Source of the DNA: Salinarimonas sp.
GTDB lineage: Bacteria > Pseudomonadota > Alphaproteobacteria > Rhizobiales > Beijerinckiaceae
DNA: 64,000 nucleotides
Direction of reading: 5' to 3'
Assembly (NCBI RefSeq): GCF_040111675.1
Contig: NZ_CP157794.1
Coordinates: forward strand, 2,873,501-2,937,500
Under the pieces are notes generated by a model, which saw nothing but the letters and a program-made list of their open reading frames with translations, was not told the DNA's origin and did not search any database. Both the position numbers and the translations under genes were made by a program. Numbering within the stretch: position 1 is the stretch's first letter; every line of letters starts with the position of its first letter. Shown one piece after another: positions 17,837 through 28,588 of the stretch.

Positions 17837-18184
17837 TCAGGTCTCGCTTCTCGCGAGCGGAACGAAGGGGCGGCCCTGCCGGTCCTCGATCTCGACGAGC
17901 CAGAGATCGGGATCGAAGCGGATCTCCGTCGTCAGGCGCTCCTCGACGTCGAGCGGCGTCGCGCCCGTCATCATCGGTGCGAACAGACGCTCGCCGGTCG
18001 CCTCCTCGTCGAGGAGCGCCTGGGGGGCCGGGCCGTAGAGGTCCGCCGTCCCGTCGAGCCGGTCGACCTTGACGAAGATCGCGCCCGCCTCCGCCGCCCC
18101 GCGACGGCGCAGCACGGCGGGCACGGTCTCGATCCCGGCCTGGCGGATCAGGGCCGCGACCACGAACTCGGATGTCAGGCGCAA
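17837..18184 (-). CDS. DUF1491 family protein
   Basis: 115 residues. MRLTSEFVVAALIRQAG, VLRRRGAAEAGAIFVKVDRL and DPDLWLVEIEDRQGRPFV are the blocks of the alphaproteobacterial DUF1491 family. Soluble, alpha/beta, function unknown. It follows the peptidoglycan-binding and kinase genes on the same strand (39 bp gap) and probably ends that operon. Confidence 0.85.
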   Translation of the reverse strand: MRLTSEFVVAALIRQAGIETVPAVLRRRGAAEAGAIFVKVDRLDGTADLYGPAPQALLDEEATGERLFAPMMTGATPLDVEERLTTEIRFDPDLWLVEIEDRQGRPFVPLARSET

Positions 18185-18223
18185 ACGGCGTCCCCCGTTC
18201 TCGACGCGGCGCCGCCGGCGCGC

Positions 18224-18923
18224 TCAGTCGATGGAGACGCCCGAGCGCACGGCGAGCGCGCGCAGGGTAGCCGGCTCGAGCCCGCCCGTCACCTCGAGGC
18301 CCTCGTCGCGCTCGAACGCGGCGATGGCGGCGCTGGTGTTGGGGCCGAAGAGCCCGTCCCTGGTGATCGGCCCGTAATCGAGGGCGAGGAGCGCCTCCTG
18401 CACGCGCGCGACCTGCGGATCGGGCGCGATCGGGGTCACGGACGCGGTGGTCTCCGCGGTGCCCTCGCGCAGCAGCGCGCCGATCGGGTCGACGTCCTCG
18501 GCGAGTGTCGGGGCGGGCGGCGGCGCCGGCGGGACCGCGGGCAGGCCCGCGATCGGCGCGCGGGCCGGGGGCAGCGGCGCGCGCGCGATGTCGGGAACCG
18601 GCGGCGGGACGGTGGGCGCCGGCGCGGGGACGGCTTGCGGAACGCGCGGCGCCGGTGCGGGCGCGACGGCGACGGGGCCCGTGCCGCGAGAGCCGGGCTC
18701 CGCGAAGAGCGGCGCCGGATGCCGCGCCGTCTGGAAGGCGAGCGCGTTCAGCACGATGTAGGTCGCGCCGGCGGCGAAGACGGCGCTGGCGAAGAGCCGC
18801 CCGGGATGGCGCAGCGCGCTCGCCGCCAGGAGCCCGAGACGGCTCGGGCGCTTGGCGGGGCCGCGCCGCCGGGCGGGCGCGCTCGACAGGGTGGTGTCGC
18901 GCCCGGAACGGGCCGCCATGACG

Positions 18924-18931
<8 letters not shown>
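18224..18931 (-). CDS. Membrane-anchored peptidoglycan-binding domain protein
   Basis: 235 residues: a basic cytoplasmic N-terminus, one transmembrane helix (about 45-65), a long Pro/Ala-rich linker (about 80-165) and a C-terminal PG_binding_1 domain (about 172-233: VARVQEALLALDYGPITRDG ... FGPNTSAAIAAFERDEGLEV). This suits a protein that reaches from the inner membrane into the cell wall. The GTG start at 18931 lies 10 bases after GAGGAG inside the kinase gene and overlaps its end; an ATG at 18919 is the alternative. Translationally coupled to the DivJ-like kinase. Confidence 0.75.
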
Positions 18932-20789
<1,858 letters not shown>

Positions 20790-20855
20790 GCTCGAACTCG
20801 ACGGCGCTCGCGCCCCGCTCCCTGTCTTCTTCGCCGCGACTGTCGCAGGGCTCGC

Positions 20856-20870
20856 TTAAACGAAACCTAA
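20856..20870. promoter_or_regulatory. CtrA-like box upstream of the DivJ-like kinase
   Basis: TTAA-N7-CTAA at 20856-20870, seven of eight positions of the CtrA consensus. It sits 67-81 bp upstream of the kinase start (20789, minus strand). A GCACGGT-TAACG-ACCGTGC inverted repeat lies further up at 20914-20932. Either may serve the kinase or the divergent small gene at 21043. Confidence 0.35.
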
Positions 20871-21042
20871 GGCGAACGTCTCCCGGCGCGGTCCGGTCGG
20901 CGGTATGCCGAACGCACGGTTAACGACCGTGCCGGAACGAAGCGTTCACCATGCGCGGCGCTCGGGCCCCGGCGAGGGCGCGCGGAAACGCTCTCTTCAC
21001 GGCGGGCCTGCGAGAGAGAGACGGGACGTCGGGAGAGCGACC

Positions 21043-21312
21043 ATGCCGCTTTTGCGCGCGAGCGCGATCATCGCCGTGATCTTCGCCTTCTCGCCGGTGC
21101 GCGAGGGCGCCCCGCCGCGCGTGGACGCGCCCGATTCGCGGCTCTCGACGACCGCGACGACCGAATCGCCGGCGACGGCCGGCCGGACCCTCGCGGACGC
21201 CCCGGCCGATCTCGAGCGTGCGCACGCGCTCTGGAAGGCGCTCCCCGAGGAGGCGCGGGCCGAGCTCGCCGAGCGAGTCGCCCAGGAGCTCCGTCGGGGT
21301 ATTTCCCCCTGA
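21043..21312 (+). CDS. Small exported hypothetical protein
   Basis: 89 residues. ATG 21043 begins MPLLRASAIIAVIFAF, a short hydrophobic signal or anchor segment. A Thr/Ala/Pro-rich linker and a predicted amphipathic helix (DLERAHALWKALPEEARAEL) follow. No family recognised. The start is preferred over the in-frame upstream ATG at 20905 because of the signal-like N-terminus. Divergent from the DivJ-like kinase. Confidence 0.5.
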   Translation: MPLLRASAIIAVIFAFSPVREGAPPRVDAPDSRLSTTATTESPATAGRTLADAPADLERAHALWKALPEEARAELAERVAQELRRGISP

Positions 21313-21418
21313 AACGGCGTCGAATCGGAGCGATCGTCCGCCGAACTGGGTCTTGATTCCTCGAAATTGCTGCGTTAGCGTCCCTGCCGCCTGAGACGGA
21401 ACCGTCGCACGCGGCCAG

Positions 21419-21515
21419 AAAAAAGGGCCGCGCAAGCGGCCCGAGTCTAGGGAGGAAACGCCCAAGAAGGGAGCCCGCATCCGGGCTGGCGGCGCTGCGC
21501 GTCAGCAACGCCACG
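21419..21515 (-). ncRNA. Probable small RNA with UUUCCUCCC anti-Shine-Dalgarno motif
   Basis: All parts of a short transcription unit are visible on the minus strand. The promoter is TTGCCC (21550-21545), 17-bp spacer, TATATT (21527-21522). The predicted start is near 21515. A GC hairpin (AGCCCGGATGCGGGCU, about 21470-21486) is followed by a single-stranded GUUUCCUCCCUAG segment (about 21447-21459) and a rho-independent terminator: GGGCCGC (21442-21436), loop UUGC, GCGGCCC (21431-21425), then six T. Length is about 97 nt, with no ORF. The exposed UCCUCC is like the anti-SD motifs of alphaproteobacterial trans-acting sRNAs (alpha-r14 and related); family membership is an inference. Confidence 0.7.
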
Positions 21516-21645
21516 TTTTGAAATATAGCGCATGCCTAATTGAAGGGCAAGCGAGGCGGATGCATTTTTCGCCTCCGCGACATTGCGCATGCCCTCTGTC
21601 TGTCCGCCTGTGACAATTCCGCATCAGTCCGCGGGCGCGATCCCC

Positions 21646-21674
21646 TTGCGCGCAGCGGCCTCCTTGTCTACGAC
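21646..21674 (+). promoter_or_regulatory. Candidate promoter for the TPP riboswitch-thiBPQ transcript
   Basis: TTGCGC (21646-21651), 17-bp spacer, TACGAC (21669-21674). The start point would fall near 21681, immediately before the first base-paired stem of the riboswitch. The spacing is ideal; the -10 box is weak. Confidence 0.4.
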
Positions 21675-21682
21675 TGTAAGCC

Positions 21683-21772
21683 GTCTCACGGGGTGCTCCG
21701 CAGGGGGCTGAGAGGCGCGCGCCCGCGCCAACCCGTCGAACCTGATCCGGGTCGTACCGGCGTAGGGATGAG
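21683..21772 (+). ncRNA. TPP riboswitch (THI element)
   Basis: The conserved parts are present in order: ACGGGGTGC (about 21688), GGCTGAGAGG (21706-21715), AACC (21729-21732), then CCTGATCCGGGT (about 21740-21752) and TACCGGCGTAGGGA (about 21755-21768). CUGAGA and the ACCUGAUC...GUAGGGA segments form the pyrimidine and pyrophosphate pockets. The element lies 85 bp ahead of thiB. TPP binding should lower expression of the thiamine transporter, probably by hiding the ribosome site, as no terminator hairpin is evident. Confidence 0.95.
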
Positions 21773-21856
21773 CGCTCACCGCCTTGCGGCGGAAGTCTTC
21801 TTCGCTCTTCGTCCGCGTCCGTGCGCTCCGGGTTCGCCATGGTCCGGAGCCGATCG

Positions 21857-22870
21857 ATGAAGCACGCCACCCTTCCCGCCGCCGCCCTCGTCCTCGCCGC
21901 GGCCGGCTTCGCCACACCCGCGGCGGCGCAGGACGCGCCCACCCTGCGCGTCTACACCTATTCCTCCTTCGTCGGGCGCTACGGTCCGGGCGAGGCGATC
22001 GAGGCCCGATTCGAGGCGCGCTGCGGCTGCAATCTCGAGTGGGTGACCGCCGACGATGCGGGCTCTCTCCTCGGGCGCCTGCGGCTCGAGGGCGAGCACA
22101 GCCCGGCGGACGTCGTGCTCGGGCTCGACATGAACCTCGCCGAGCAGGCCCGCGCGCTGGGCCTGTTCGCCCCGCACGGGGCCGACACGAGCGGGCTCGA
22201 CCTGCCGATCGCCTGGGAGGACGAGGTCTTCCTGCCCTTCGACTGGGGCTATCTCGCCTTCGTCTACGACGAGACGCGCCTCTCCGAGCCGCCGGCGACC
22301 CTGGAGGCCCTGTTCACCGATCCCGACGGGCCGACCGTCGTGCTCCAGGACGCGCGCACCAGCGCGCCGGGCTTCGGCCTTCTGCTGTGGTCCGAGGCGG
22401 TGTTCGGCGACGGCTTTCCGGAGGCTTGGGCGGCGCTGTCGCCGCGCGTCGTCACCTTTACGAACGGCTGGTCCGAGGCCTACGGGCTGTTCCTCGAGGG
22501 CGAGGCGGACATGGTGCTCTCCTATGCCACCTCGCCCGCCTATCACCGCGCGGTCGAGGGCGAGGAGAAGTACCACGCGGCCGAGTTCGCGGAGGGGCAT
22601 TACCTCCACGTCGAGATCGCGGCGGCGACCCGCACCAGCGACGAGCCGGAGCTCGCGCGCGACTTCCTCGCCTTCATGCTCTCCGACGGCTTCCAGAGCC
22701 TGATCCCCGAGGGGAACTGGATGTACCCCGCCGCCATGCCCGACGCGGGCCTGCCGGAGAGCTTCGAGGGGCTGATCACGCCCGACGAGGCCTTCCTGTT
22801 CGATCCCGCCCGCGTCGCCGCCGAGCGCCGGGCGCTCCTCGACGCCTGGCTCGAGGCGACCTCGCGCTGA
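21857..22870 (+). CDS. thiB: Thiamine/TPP ABC transporter, periplasmic binding protein
   Basis: 337 residues with a signal peptide at about 1-24 (ATPAAA). The mature protein begins with LRVYTYSSFVGRYGPG and continues as a type II periplasmic binding fold with WVTADDAGSLLGRL and NGWSEAYGLFLEGEADMVLSY, typical of ThiB. It delivers thiamine, TMP and TPP to ThiPQ. ATG 21857 follows CGGAG (21845-21849). It is the first gene of thiBPQ and lies directly downstream of the TPP riboswitch, which confirms the substrate class. Confidence 0.93.
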   Translation: MKHATLPAAALVLAAAGFATPAAAQDAPTLRVYTYSSFVGRYGPGEAIEARFEARCGCNLEWVTADDAGSLLGRLRLEGEHSPADVVLGLDMNLAEQARALGLFAPHGADTSGLDLPIAWEDEVFLPFDWGYLAFVYDETRLSEPPATLEALFTDPDGPTVVLQDARTSAPGFGLLLWSEAVFGDGFPEAWAALSPRVVTFTNGWSEAYGLFLEGEADMVLSYATSPAYHRAVEGEEKYHAAEFAEGHYLHVEIAAATRTSDEPELARDFLAFMLSDGFQSLIPEGNWMYPAAMPDAGLPESFEGLITPDEAFLFDPARVAAERRALLDAWLEATSR

Positions 22871-22883
22871 GCGCGGGCCGGCC

Positions 22884-24458
22884 GTGACCATCCGCACGCC
22901 CCGCCTGCCCCATCCGGGCGCGCTCGTCGCGCTCGGGCTCGCCGCGCTGGCGGCGCTCTCCTTCGGAGCGCTCGTGGGCGCCGCGGAGACGCGGGCGGGC
23001 GCCTTTGCGCTCGATCCGTATCTGCGGCGCGTCCTCGTCTTCGCGCTGACGCAGGCGCTCCTCTCGACGGCGCTCTCCGTCGGCTTCGGCGCCGCGCTGG
23101 CGCTGGCGCTGGCGCGGCGGCGCTTTCCCGGGCGCGACCTCGTCCTCGCCGGGCTCGGCGCGGCGGCGGTCATGCCCGCCATCGTCGTCGTTTTCTGCGT
23201 CGTGGCGGTCTACGGGCGCTCGGGCTGGCTCGCGGCCGGGCTCGACGCCCTGGGCTCGAGCGCCCGGCCGAACCCGTTCGGCTGGACGGGAATCCTGATC
23301 GCGCACGTCTTCCTCAACGCGGCGCTGGCGGCGCGGGTCTTCCTCGACGCGCTCGCCCGGGTGCCCGCGGAGCATTGGCGGCTCGCGGCGATCCTCGGCT
23401 TCGGGCCGCTCGCGACGCTGCGCCATCTCGACTGGCCGATCCTGAAGAGCGAGCTGCCCGGCCTCGCGGGGCTCGTCTTCCTGCTCTGCTTCACGAGCTT
23501 CGCCATCGTGCTGACGCTCGGCGGCGGGCCCGGCAAGGCGACGCTCGAGGTCGCGATCTTCGAGGCCTTGAAGGTCGATCTCGACTTCGCCCGCGCCGCG
23601 GTGCTGGCGGGGCTGCAGCTCGCGATCTGCCTGTCGCTGACGCTCTCGCTGCACTGGGCGGTGACCCGCGCGCCGGTCGCGCCGACGCAAAGCCTTCCCG
23701 TCGCGCGGCCGGACGCCGCCGATCCGCGCCTGCGCCGCCTCGATCTCGCCGTCCTCGCCCTCGGCGCCGCCCTGTTCGCGCCGCTGCTCGCCGCGACGCT
23801 GACCGGCGCCGCCGCGCTGCCCCGGGTGCTCGACGCCGACCTCGCCTACGCCGCCGGCGTCAGCGTCGCGATCGCCCTCGTCTCGGCCGGCCTCGCCTGC
23901 GCCCTCGCGCTGGCCCTCGCCGGCGCGGCGCAGGCGGCGCGGTCACGACGCCGGCCCGGCGTCGCGGCGGCCTACGACCTCCTGCCGGCGCTCGTGCTGG
24001 CGATCCCGCCCTTCGCGCTCACCGCCGGGCTGTTCCTGGCCCTGCGCGGCCTCGTTTCGCCGACGCAGGCCGGCTTCCTGCTGCTGCCGCTCGTCAACGC
24101 CATCGGCGCCCTCCCCTTCGCCTACCGCTTCCTCGCCCCCGCGCTCGCCACGACGCAGGAGCGCTACGGCCGCCTCGCCGCGCTGCTCGGGCTCACGGGC
24201 CGCGCCCGGCTCGCGATCGTGGACTGGCCGACCCTGCGCCGGCCCTTCGCCGGCGCCTTCGCACTTGCGGCGGCGCTTTCGTTCGGCGATTTCGGCATCG
24301 TGGCCTTGTTCGGCGGCGGCGCGCTGCGCACCCTGCCCTATCTCCTCTACGAGCGGCTCGGCAGCTATCGCCTCGACGAGGCGGCGGCGATCGGGCTCAT
24401 CCTCGTCGCCACCGCCTTCCTGCTCTCGGCGCTCGCCGCGCGGACCGCCCGATGCTGA
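22884..24458 (+). CDS. thiP: Thiamine/TPP ABC transporter, permease
   Basis: 524 residues made of two tandem permease halves with about twelve transmembrane helices. Each half has an EAA-like loop for contact with the ATPase: EHWRLAAILGFGPLATLRHL in the first, YGRLAALLGLTGRARLAIVDW in the second. This double-length permease is the ThiP form. Starts at GTG 22884, 13 bp after thiB. Its stop overlaps the thiQ start by 7 bp. Confidence 0.93.
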   Translation: MTIRTPRLPHPGALVALGLAALAALSFGALVGAAETRAGAFALDPYLRRVLVFALTQALLSTALSVGFGAALALALARRRFPGRDLVLAGLGAAAVMPAIVVVFCVVAVYGRSGWLAAGLDALGSSARPNPFGWTGILIAHVFLNAALAARVFLDALARVPAEHWRLAAILGFGPLATLRHLDWPILKSELPGLAGLVFLLCFTSFAIVLTLGGGPGKATLEVAIFEALKVDLDFARAAVLAGLQLAICLSLTLSLHWAVTRAPVAPTQSLPVARPDAADPRLRRLDLAVLALGAALFAPLLAATLTGAAALPRVLDADLAYAAGVSVAIALVSAGLACALALALAGAAQAARSRRRPGVAAAYDLLPALVLAIPPFALTAGLFLALRGLVSPTQAGFLLLPLVNAIGALPFAYRFLAPALATTQERYGRLAALLGLTGRARLAIVDWPTLRRPFAGAFALAAALSFGDFGIVALFGGGALRTLPYLLYERLGSYRLDEAAAIGLILVATAFLLSALAARTARC

Positions 24459-25168
24459 TCGTCGACGAATGCCGCCTCGCCTATCCGGATTTCGCCGCCG
24501 CCTACACGCTCCGGGCGGAGGCCGGCTCCATGCTCGCGATCGTCGGCCCCTCCGGCGGGGGCAAGACGACGCTGCTCTCGATGATCGCCGGCTTCGAGAC
24601 ACCCTATCGCGGCCGGCTCTCCTTCGCCGGGCGGGACCTCCTGCCGCTCGCCCCGGCCGAGCGGCCGGTGGCGATGATGTTCCAGGACAACAACCTCTTC
24701 GCTCACCTCACCGCCGCGCAGAACGTCGCCCTCGGCATCCGGCCCTCGCTGCGCCTCGCCCCGGAGGACCGCGCCCGCGTCGGCGACGCGCTCGGCGCCG
24801 TCGACCTCGCCGGGCTGGAGGATCGGCGCCCGGAGGCGCTCTCCGGCGGGCAGCGCCAGCGGGTGGCGCTCGCGCGCGCGCTCGTCTCGCGAAAGCCGCT
24901 CCTCCTGCTGGACGAGCCCTTCGGCGCCCTCGATCCCGGCCTGCGGCGCGAGATGATCGCCATCGTCGACGACCTGCGCCGGGCGCGCGGCATCACCGTC
25001 CTCATCACCATCCACACGCCCGAGGACGTGCTCGACCGGGCGGACGCCCTCGCCTTCGTCGCGGACGGCCGCGTTCTGGTGCAGGATGCCCCGCGGGCGG
25101 CGCTCGACCCGGCCCGCGATCCGCGGATCGCGGCCTTCGTCGGTCACGGCCCGCGCGCGAAACCGTGA
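24452..25168 (+). CDS. thiQ: Thiamine/TPP ABC transporter, ATP-binding protein
   Basis: 238 residues, compact as usual for ThiQ. Walker A is GPSGGGKTT (about 33-41), the Q-loop is MMFQDNNLF, the signature is LSGGQRQRVALARAL, Walker B is LLLLDEPFGALDP and the switch His is in TIHTPED. It powers uptake by ThiP in the inner membrane. The ATG at 24452 overlaps the end of thiP. Last gene of the riboswitch-controlled operon. Confidence 0.94.
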   Translation: MLIVDECRLAYPDFAAAYTLRAEAGSMLAIVGPSGGGKTTLLSMIAGFETPYRGRLSFAGRDLLPLAPAERPVAMMFQDNNLFAHLTAAQNVALGIRPSLRLAPEDRARVGDALGAVDLAGLEDRRPEALSGGQRQRVALARALVSRKPLLLLDEPFGALDPGLRREMIAIVDDLRRARGITVLITIHTPEDVLDRADALAFVADGRVLVQDAPRAALDPARDPRIAAFVGHGPRAKP

Positions 25169-25243
25169 CCGGCGCGCGAGGCGCCGACGCGTTACGATCC
25201 CCGGACCCGGCGCGAAGAGGCGGCGAGACCGGGAGAAAGACCG

Positions 25244-26020
25244 ATGACCGTGATGCAGAACATCGACGACGACACCTCCGCCACCGCTCCGAAGACGCCG
25301 AAGACGCCCGCGCCGCGCGGGTATCTGCGCCGCTTCGGGCCCCTCGTCGCCCTCGCGGCGATCGTCGCCGGCGCCTTCGCGCTGGGGCTCGACGACTACG
25401 TCTCCTTCGAGACGCTGCGGGCGAATTCCGAACGGCTGCAGAGCTTCGTCGCCGACGGCTTCGTGATCGCCGCCCTCGCCTACATGGCGGTCTACGCCGT
25501 CGTGGTGGCGGCCTCGCTGCCCGGCGGCGCGGTGCTGACCATGACCGGCGGCTTCCTGTTCGGCGTCGCCTTCGGCACGGCCTTCGCCGTGATCGGCGCG
25601 ACGATCGGCGCGACGGGCGTCTTCCTCATCGCCAGGACCGCGCTCGGCGACGCGCTGCGCGAGAAGGCCGGCGGCGCGGTGGCGCGCATGGCCGAGGGCT
25701 TCCGCAAGGACGCGTTCAACTACCTGCTCTTCCTGCGCCTCGTCCCCGCCTTCCCCTTCTTCGTCGTCAACCTCGCCCCCGCCTTCCTGGGCGTGAAGCT
25801 CTCGACCTACGTGGTGGCCACCCTCATCGGCATCATTCCCGGCGCCTTCGTCTTCGCCTCGGTGGGCGCGGGCTTCGAGAGCGTCATCGCCCAGGGCGGC
25901 GAGCTCTCCGCCCGCGGCGTGCTGACGCCGGAGGTGATCACGGCGCTGGTGGGGCTGGCGGTTCTGGCGCTGATCCCGGTGGTGGTGCGCCGGGTGCGGG
26001 AGGGGAAGGCGCGGGGGTGA
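25244..26020 (+). CDS. TVP38/TMEM64 (VTT domain) family membrane protein
   Basis: 258 residues with about five or six membrane segments. The VTT/SNARE-associated core is clear: AASLPGGAVLTMTGGFLFG, then IGATIGATGVFLIARTALG and FLRLVPAFPFFVVNLAPAFLGV with the conserved Arg and Pro. Related DedA/TMEM41-type proteins are lipid scramblases or transporters; the exact role here is unknown. The 3' end overlaps the convergent LysR gene by 83 bp. Confidence 0.85.
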   Translation: MTVMQNIDDDTSATAPKTPKTPAPRGYLRRFGPLVALAAIVAGAFALGLDDYVSFETLRANSERLQSFVADGFVIAALAYMAVYAVVVAASLPGGAVLTMTGGFLFGVAFGTAFAVIGATIGATGVFLIARTALGDALREKAGGAVARMAEGFRKDAFNYLLFLRLVPAFPFFVVNLAPAFLGVKLSTYVVATLIGIIPGAFVFASVGAGFESVIAQGGELSARGVLTPEVITALVGLAVLALIPVVVRRVREGKARG

Positions 26021-26957
26021 GCGGCGCCGGAGGCGACGCGGGCGGCGGCGCCAGGATCTCGCGCAGCCAGGCGAGGAAGGCGGTCGCGGCGGCGTCGAGC
26101 ACCGGTCGCCGCAGCGCGACGAACGATCCGAGCGAAACCGGCGGAGCGTCAGGCAACACCCGGACGAGCCGCTCGTCCCGCATCTCGCGCGCGGCGAGCC
26201 GAACATCCGCGAGAACCACGCCGACCCCTGCCACGGCCGCCTGAATGGCGAGATCGTCGGTCTCGAACCGCATCGTCGGCTGCTCGGGCGACCAGGCGAC
26301 GCCGTGCGCGGTCGCCCAGGCCTGCCAGTCCCAGCCCGTCGGCGTCGCACCGAGAAGCCGCGCGCGGCTCATCAGCTGCACCGGGGTCTGGATATCGCCG
26401 AGACGCGCGAGCACCCGCGGCGAGGCGACGGGCTCGGCCTCGTCTCGAAACAGCACGACACTCCCGCGCGGCGGGGGCGCGTCTCTTGTGTAGCACAAGA
26501 CGAGTTCGTTCTCGGCGAGATCGTCCTCGTCCGCCGAGTCGGAGACGCTCAGCACGAGCTCGATCAGCGGGTGATCGCGCTCGAACGCGGCGATCCGCGG
26601 CAACAGCATGCGGGCCGCGAGCGTGGCGACGGCTCTGACACGCACCTGGTGACTCTCTTCGGCAGCGATGCTCGGCCGACGCGAGAGCTCCGTTCTCGCC
26701 TCGTCGAGAGCGATATCGATCAGGTCCAGGGCCTGGCTGAGCTTCGCGGAAAGCGCTGCGCCCACGCCGGTGAGCTCCAGCCCCCGTCCCGACCGGACGA
26801 AGAGAGGGCCGCCGACGAAGGTCTCCAGCTCGCGCACCTGCCGACTGATCGCGCCGTCCGTGACCCCCATCTCGAGTGCGGCCGCCTTGACGCTCCCGCG
26901 GCGCGCCGCCACCTCGAAGGCCCGAAGCGCCGAGAGCGGCAGCATGCGACGTCTCAT
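25938..26957 (-). CDS. LysR-family transcriptional regulator
   Basis: 339 residues. The N-terminal helix-turn-helix (about 5-65: LSALRAFEVAARRGSVKAAA ... DGAISRQVRELE) is followed by a substrate-binding domain (about 95-305), of the GcvA/AmpR subtype by the GAISRQVRELE pattern. ATG 26957 follows GGAGGAGG with 8-base spacing. The last 35 residues are almost pure Pro/Ala and are coded opposite the end of the VTT gene. Divergent from a MATE efflux gene, so it probably controls that gene; the inducer is unknown. Confidence 0.88.
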   Translation of the reverse strand: MRRRMLPLSALRAFEVAARRGSVKAAALEMGVTDGAISRQVRELETFVGGPLFVRSGRGLELTGVGAALSAKLSQALDLIDIALDEARTELSRRPSIAAEESHQVRVRAVATLAARMLLPRIAAFERDHPLIELVLSVSDSADEDDLAENELVLCYTRDAPPPRGSVVLFRDEAEPVASPRVLARLGDIQTPVQLMSRARLLGATPTGWDWQAWATAHGVAWSPEQPTMRFETDDLAIQAAVAGVGVVLADVRLAAREMRDERLVRVLPDAPPVSLGSFVALRRPVLDAAATAFLAWLREILAPPPASPPAPLTPAPSPPAPGAPPPGSAPEPPAPPAP

Positions 26958-27096
26958 TGTTGCATCCTCCTCCACTTCGCGATGGATCTTTTCTCATTAG
27001 TAGCATCGCGCCCAGTCGTGCCATTCCCGAGCCTCGCCTCACGTCCGCATCCCCAGCAGCTGCGCGGGCGCCGCGAAGGGCGAGGGAGCCGAGAAC

Positions 27097-28551
27097 ATGC
27101 AGAACCCCGTCGACGAACCTCCGTCCTCGCCCCCGCGCGACGCGAGGAGAGCGCCGATGTCGCGGCCTGACCATCCGTCGAGGCGCGCCTCGCTCGCGGC
27201 GACGCTGCGCCTCGCCGTGCCGCTGATGGTCGCGCAGGTGGCGACCGTCGCGCTGGCGCTGGTCGACACGATCACCTTCGGCTTCCTCGGGACGCAGGCC
27301 CTCGCGGGGGGAGGCCTCGGCGCCTCGGTCTTCTCCCTCGTCAACATCACCTGCGTCGGCGTGCTGATGGCGACGGGCAACATCGTCGCCTTCGCGCACG
27401 GCGCCGGTCGGCCCGACGAGGTCCGCGCGGCGGTGGCGGGAGGGCTGGTCGTCGCGCTGGGGCTCGGGCTCGCGACCATGCTCGCCGCCTTTATGGCGGG
27501 CGAAGCGGTCCTGCGTGCGACGGGCCAGGCGCCCGCCGTCGCATCGACGGCGTCGGTGTATCTCGCCTGGGCCTGCCTCGGCCTCGTCCCGAGCCTCGCC
27601 CTGACGGTGCTGCGAGGCCTGACCGTCGGCCTCGGCCGCCCCGGCCCGATCACCCTGATCACCGTCGCCGCCGTCGCGATCAAGGCTCTTCTCAATCTGC
27701 CCCTGATCCTGGTGGCGGGCGACATGAGCGATGCCGAGCGCGCCGGCTTTGGCGCCGCCTGGACCGGCGCGGCGACGGCAGCCACCTATCTCGTCATGGC
27801 GGGCGGGCTCTGGCTGTGGTGCCGCAAGCGGCTTCCCGAGATGCTGCCGCGCCTCGGCGCTCGCCCGTGGCGCGCTCCGCGCACGGGCGAGACGCTGCGG
27901 CTCGGGCTCCCCATCGGCCTGACCTACGGCGTCGAGGCGGGGCTCTTCACCATGGTGGCGCTGATCGTGGGGCGCTCCGGGGAGATCGCGCTGGCCGCGC
28001 ACACGATCGGCAACCAGCTCGTCTACGTGGCCTTCATGGTCGTCGTCGGGCTCTCGCACGCGGCGTCCGTTCGGGTCGGCCAAGCCGCCGGCGCGGGCGA
28101 TCTCGCCGGGGCCCGCCGCTGCGGACGCGAGGCGCTGGTTCTCACCATCGCCGTGACGAGCGTGACCGCAGCCGTGTTCGCCGGCTTCGGCGAGCCGCTC
28201 GCCGCACTGCTCGTCGGCCGCGCTGACGAGACCAGCGGGGACGTGGTCGCGCTCGCGGCGGGCCTCCTCCTGGTCGCCGCCGCCTTCCAGTGGGCCGACG
28301 GGACGCAGAACGTGGCGATGGGCGCCCTGCGCGGCCTCAAGGATTCGCGCGCCACGGCGATCATCGCGATCGCCTCCTACTGGGGCGTCGGCATTCCCGC
28401 GGCCTGGTGGCTCGCCGCGAGCAACGGCGCCATCGGGGCGTGGTGGGGGCTGTGCATCGGACTCTACACCGCGGCGGGGCTCATGGTGATCCGCTTCGAG
28501 CTCGTCACGCGGATCTCGAACGAGGCCGCGCACCGCGCGGCGCCCGTCTGA
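27097..28551 (+). CDS. MATE-family efflux transporter
   Basis: 484 residues with twelve predicted helices in two MatE halves: LRLAVPLMVAQVATVALALVD in the first and LRLGLPIGLTYGVEAGLFTM in the second, as in NorM-type Na+/H+-drug antiporters. ATG 27097 has GGGAG 8 bases upstream; an ATG at 27157 (MSRPDHPS) with GAGGAGAG is equally good and would remove a Pro-rich leader. The 139-bp gap to the divergent LysR gene should hold the shared operator. Substrates unknown. Confidence 0.88.
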   Translation: MQNPVDEPPSSPPRDARRAPMSRPDHPSRRASLAATLRLAVPLMVAQVATVALALVDTITFGFLGTQALAGGGLGASVFSLVNITCVGVLMATGNIVAFAHGAGRPDEVRAAVAGGLVVALGLGLATMLAAFMAGEAVLRATGQAPAVASTASVYLAWACLGLVPSLALTVLRGLTVGLGRPGPITLITVAAVAIKALLNLPLILVAGDMSDAERAGFGAAWTGAATAATYLVMAGGLWLWCRKRLPEMLPRLGARPWRAPRTGETLRLGLPIGLTYGVEAGLFTMVALIVGRSGEIALAAHTIGNQLVYVAFMVVVGLSHAASVRVGQAAGAGDLAGARRCGREALVLTIAVTSVTAAVFAGFGEPLAALLVGRADETSGDVVALAAGLLLVAAAFQWADGTQNVAMGALRGLKDSRATAIIAIASYWGVGIPAAWWLAASNGAIGAWWGLCIGLYTAAGLMVIRFELVTRISNEAAHRAAPV

Positions 28552-28588
28552 AACGCGGCTCGGATCCAGTCCGCAAAGGAGACGCTCG

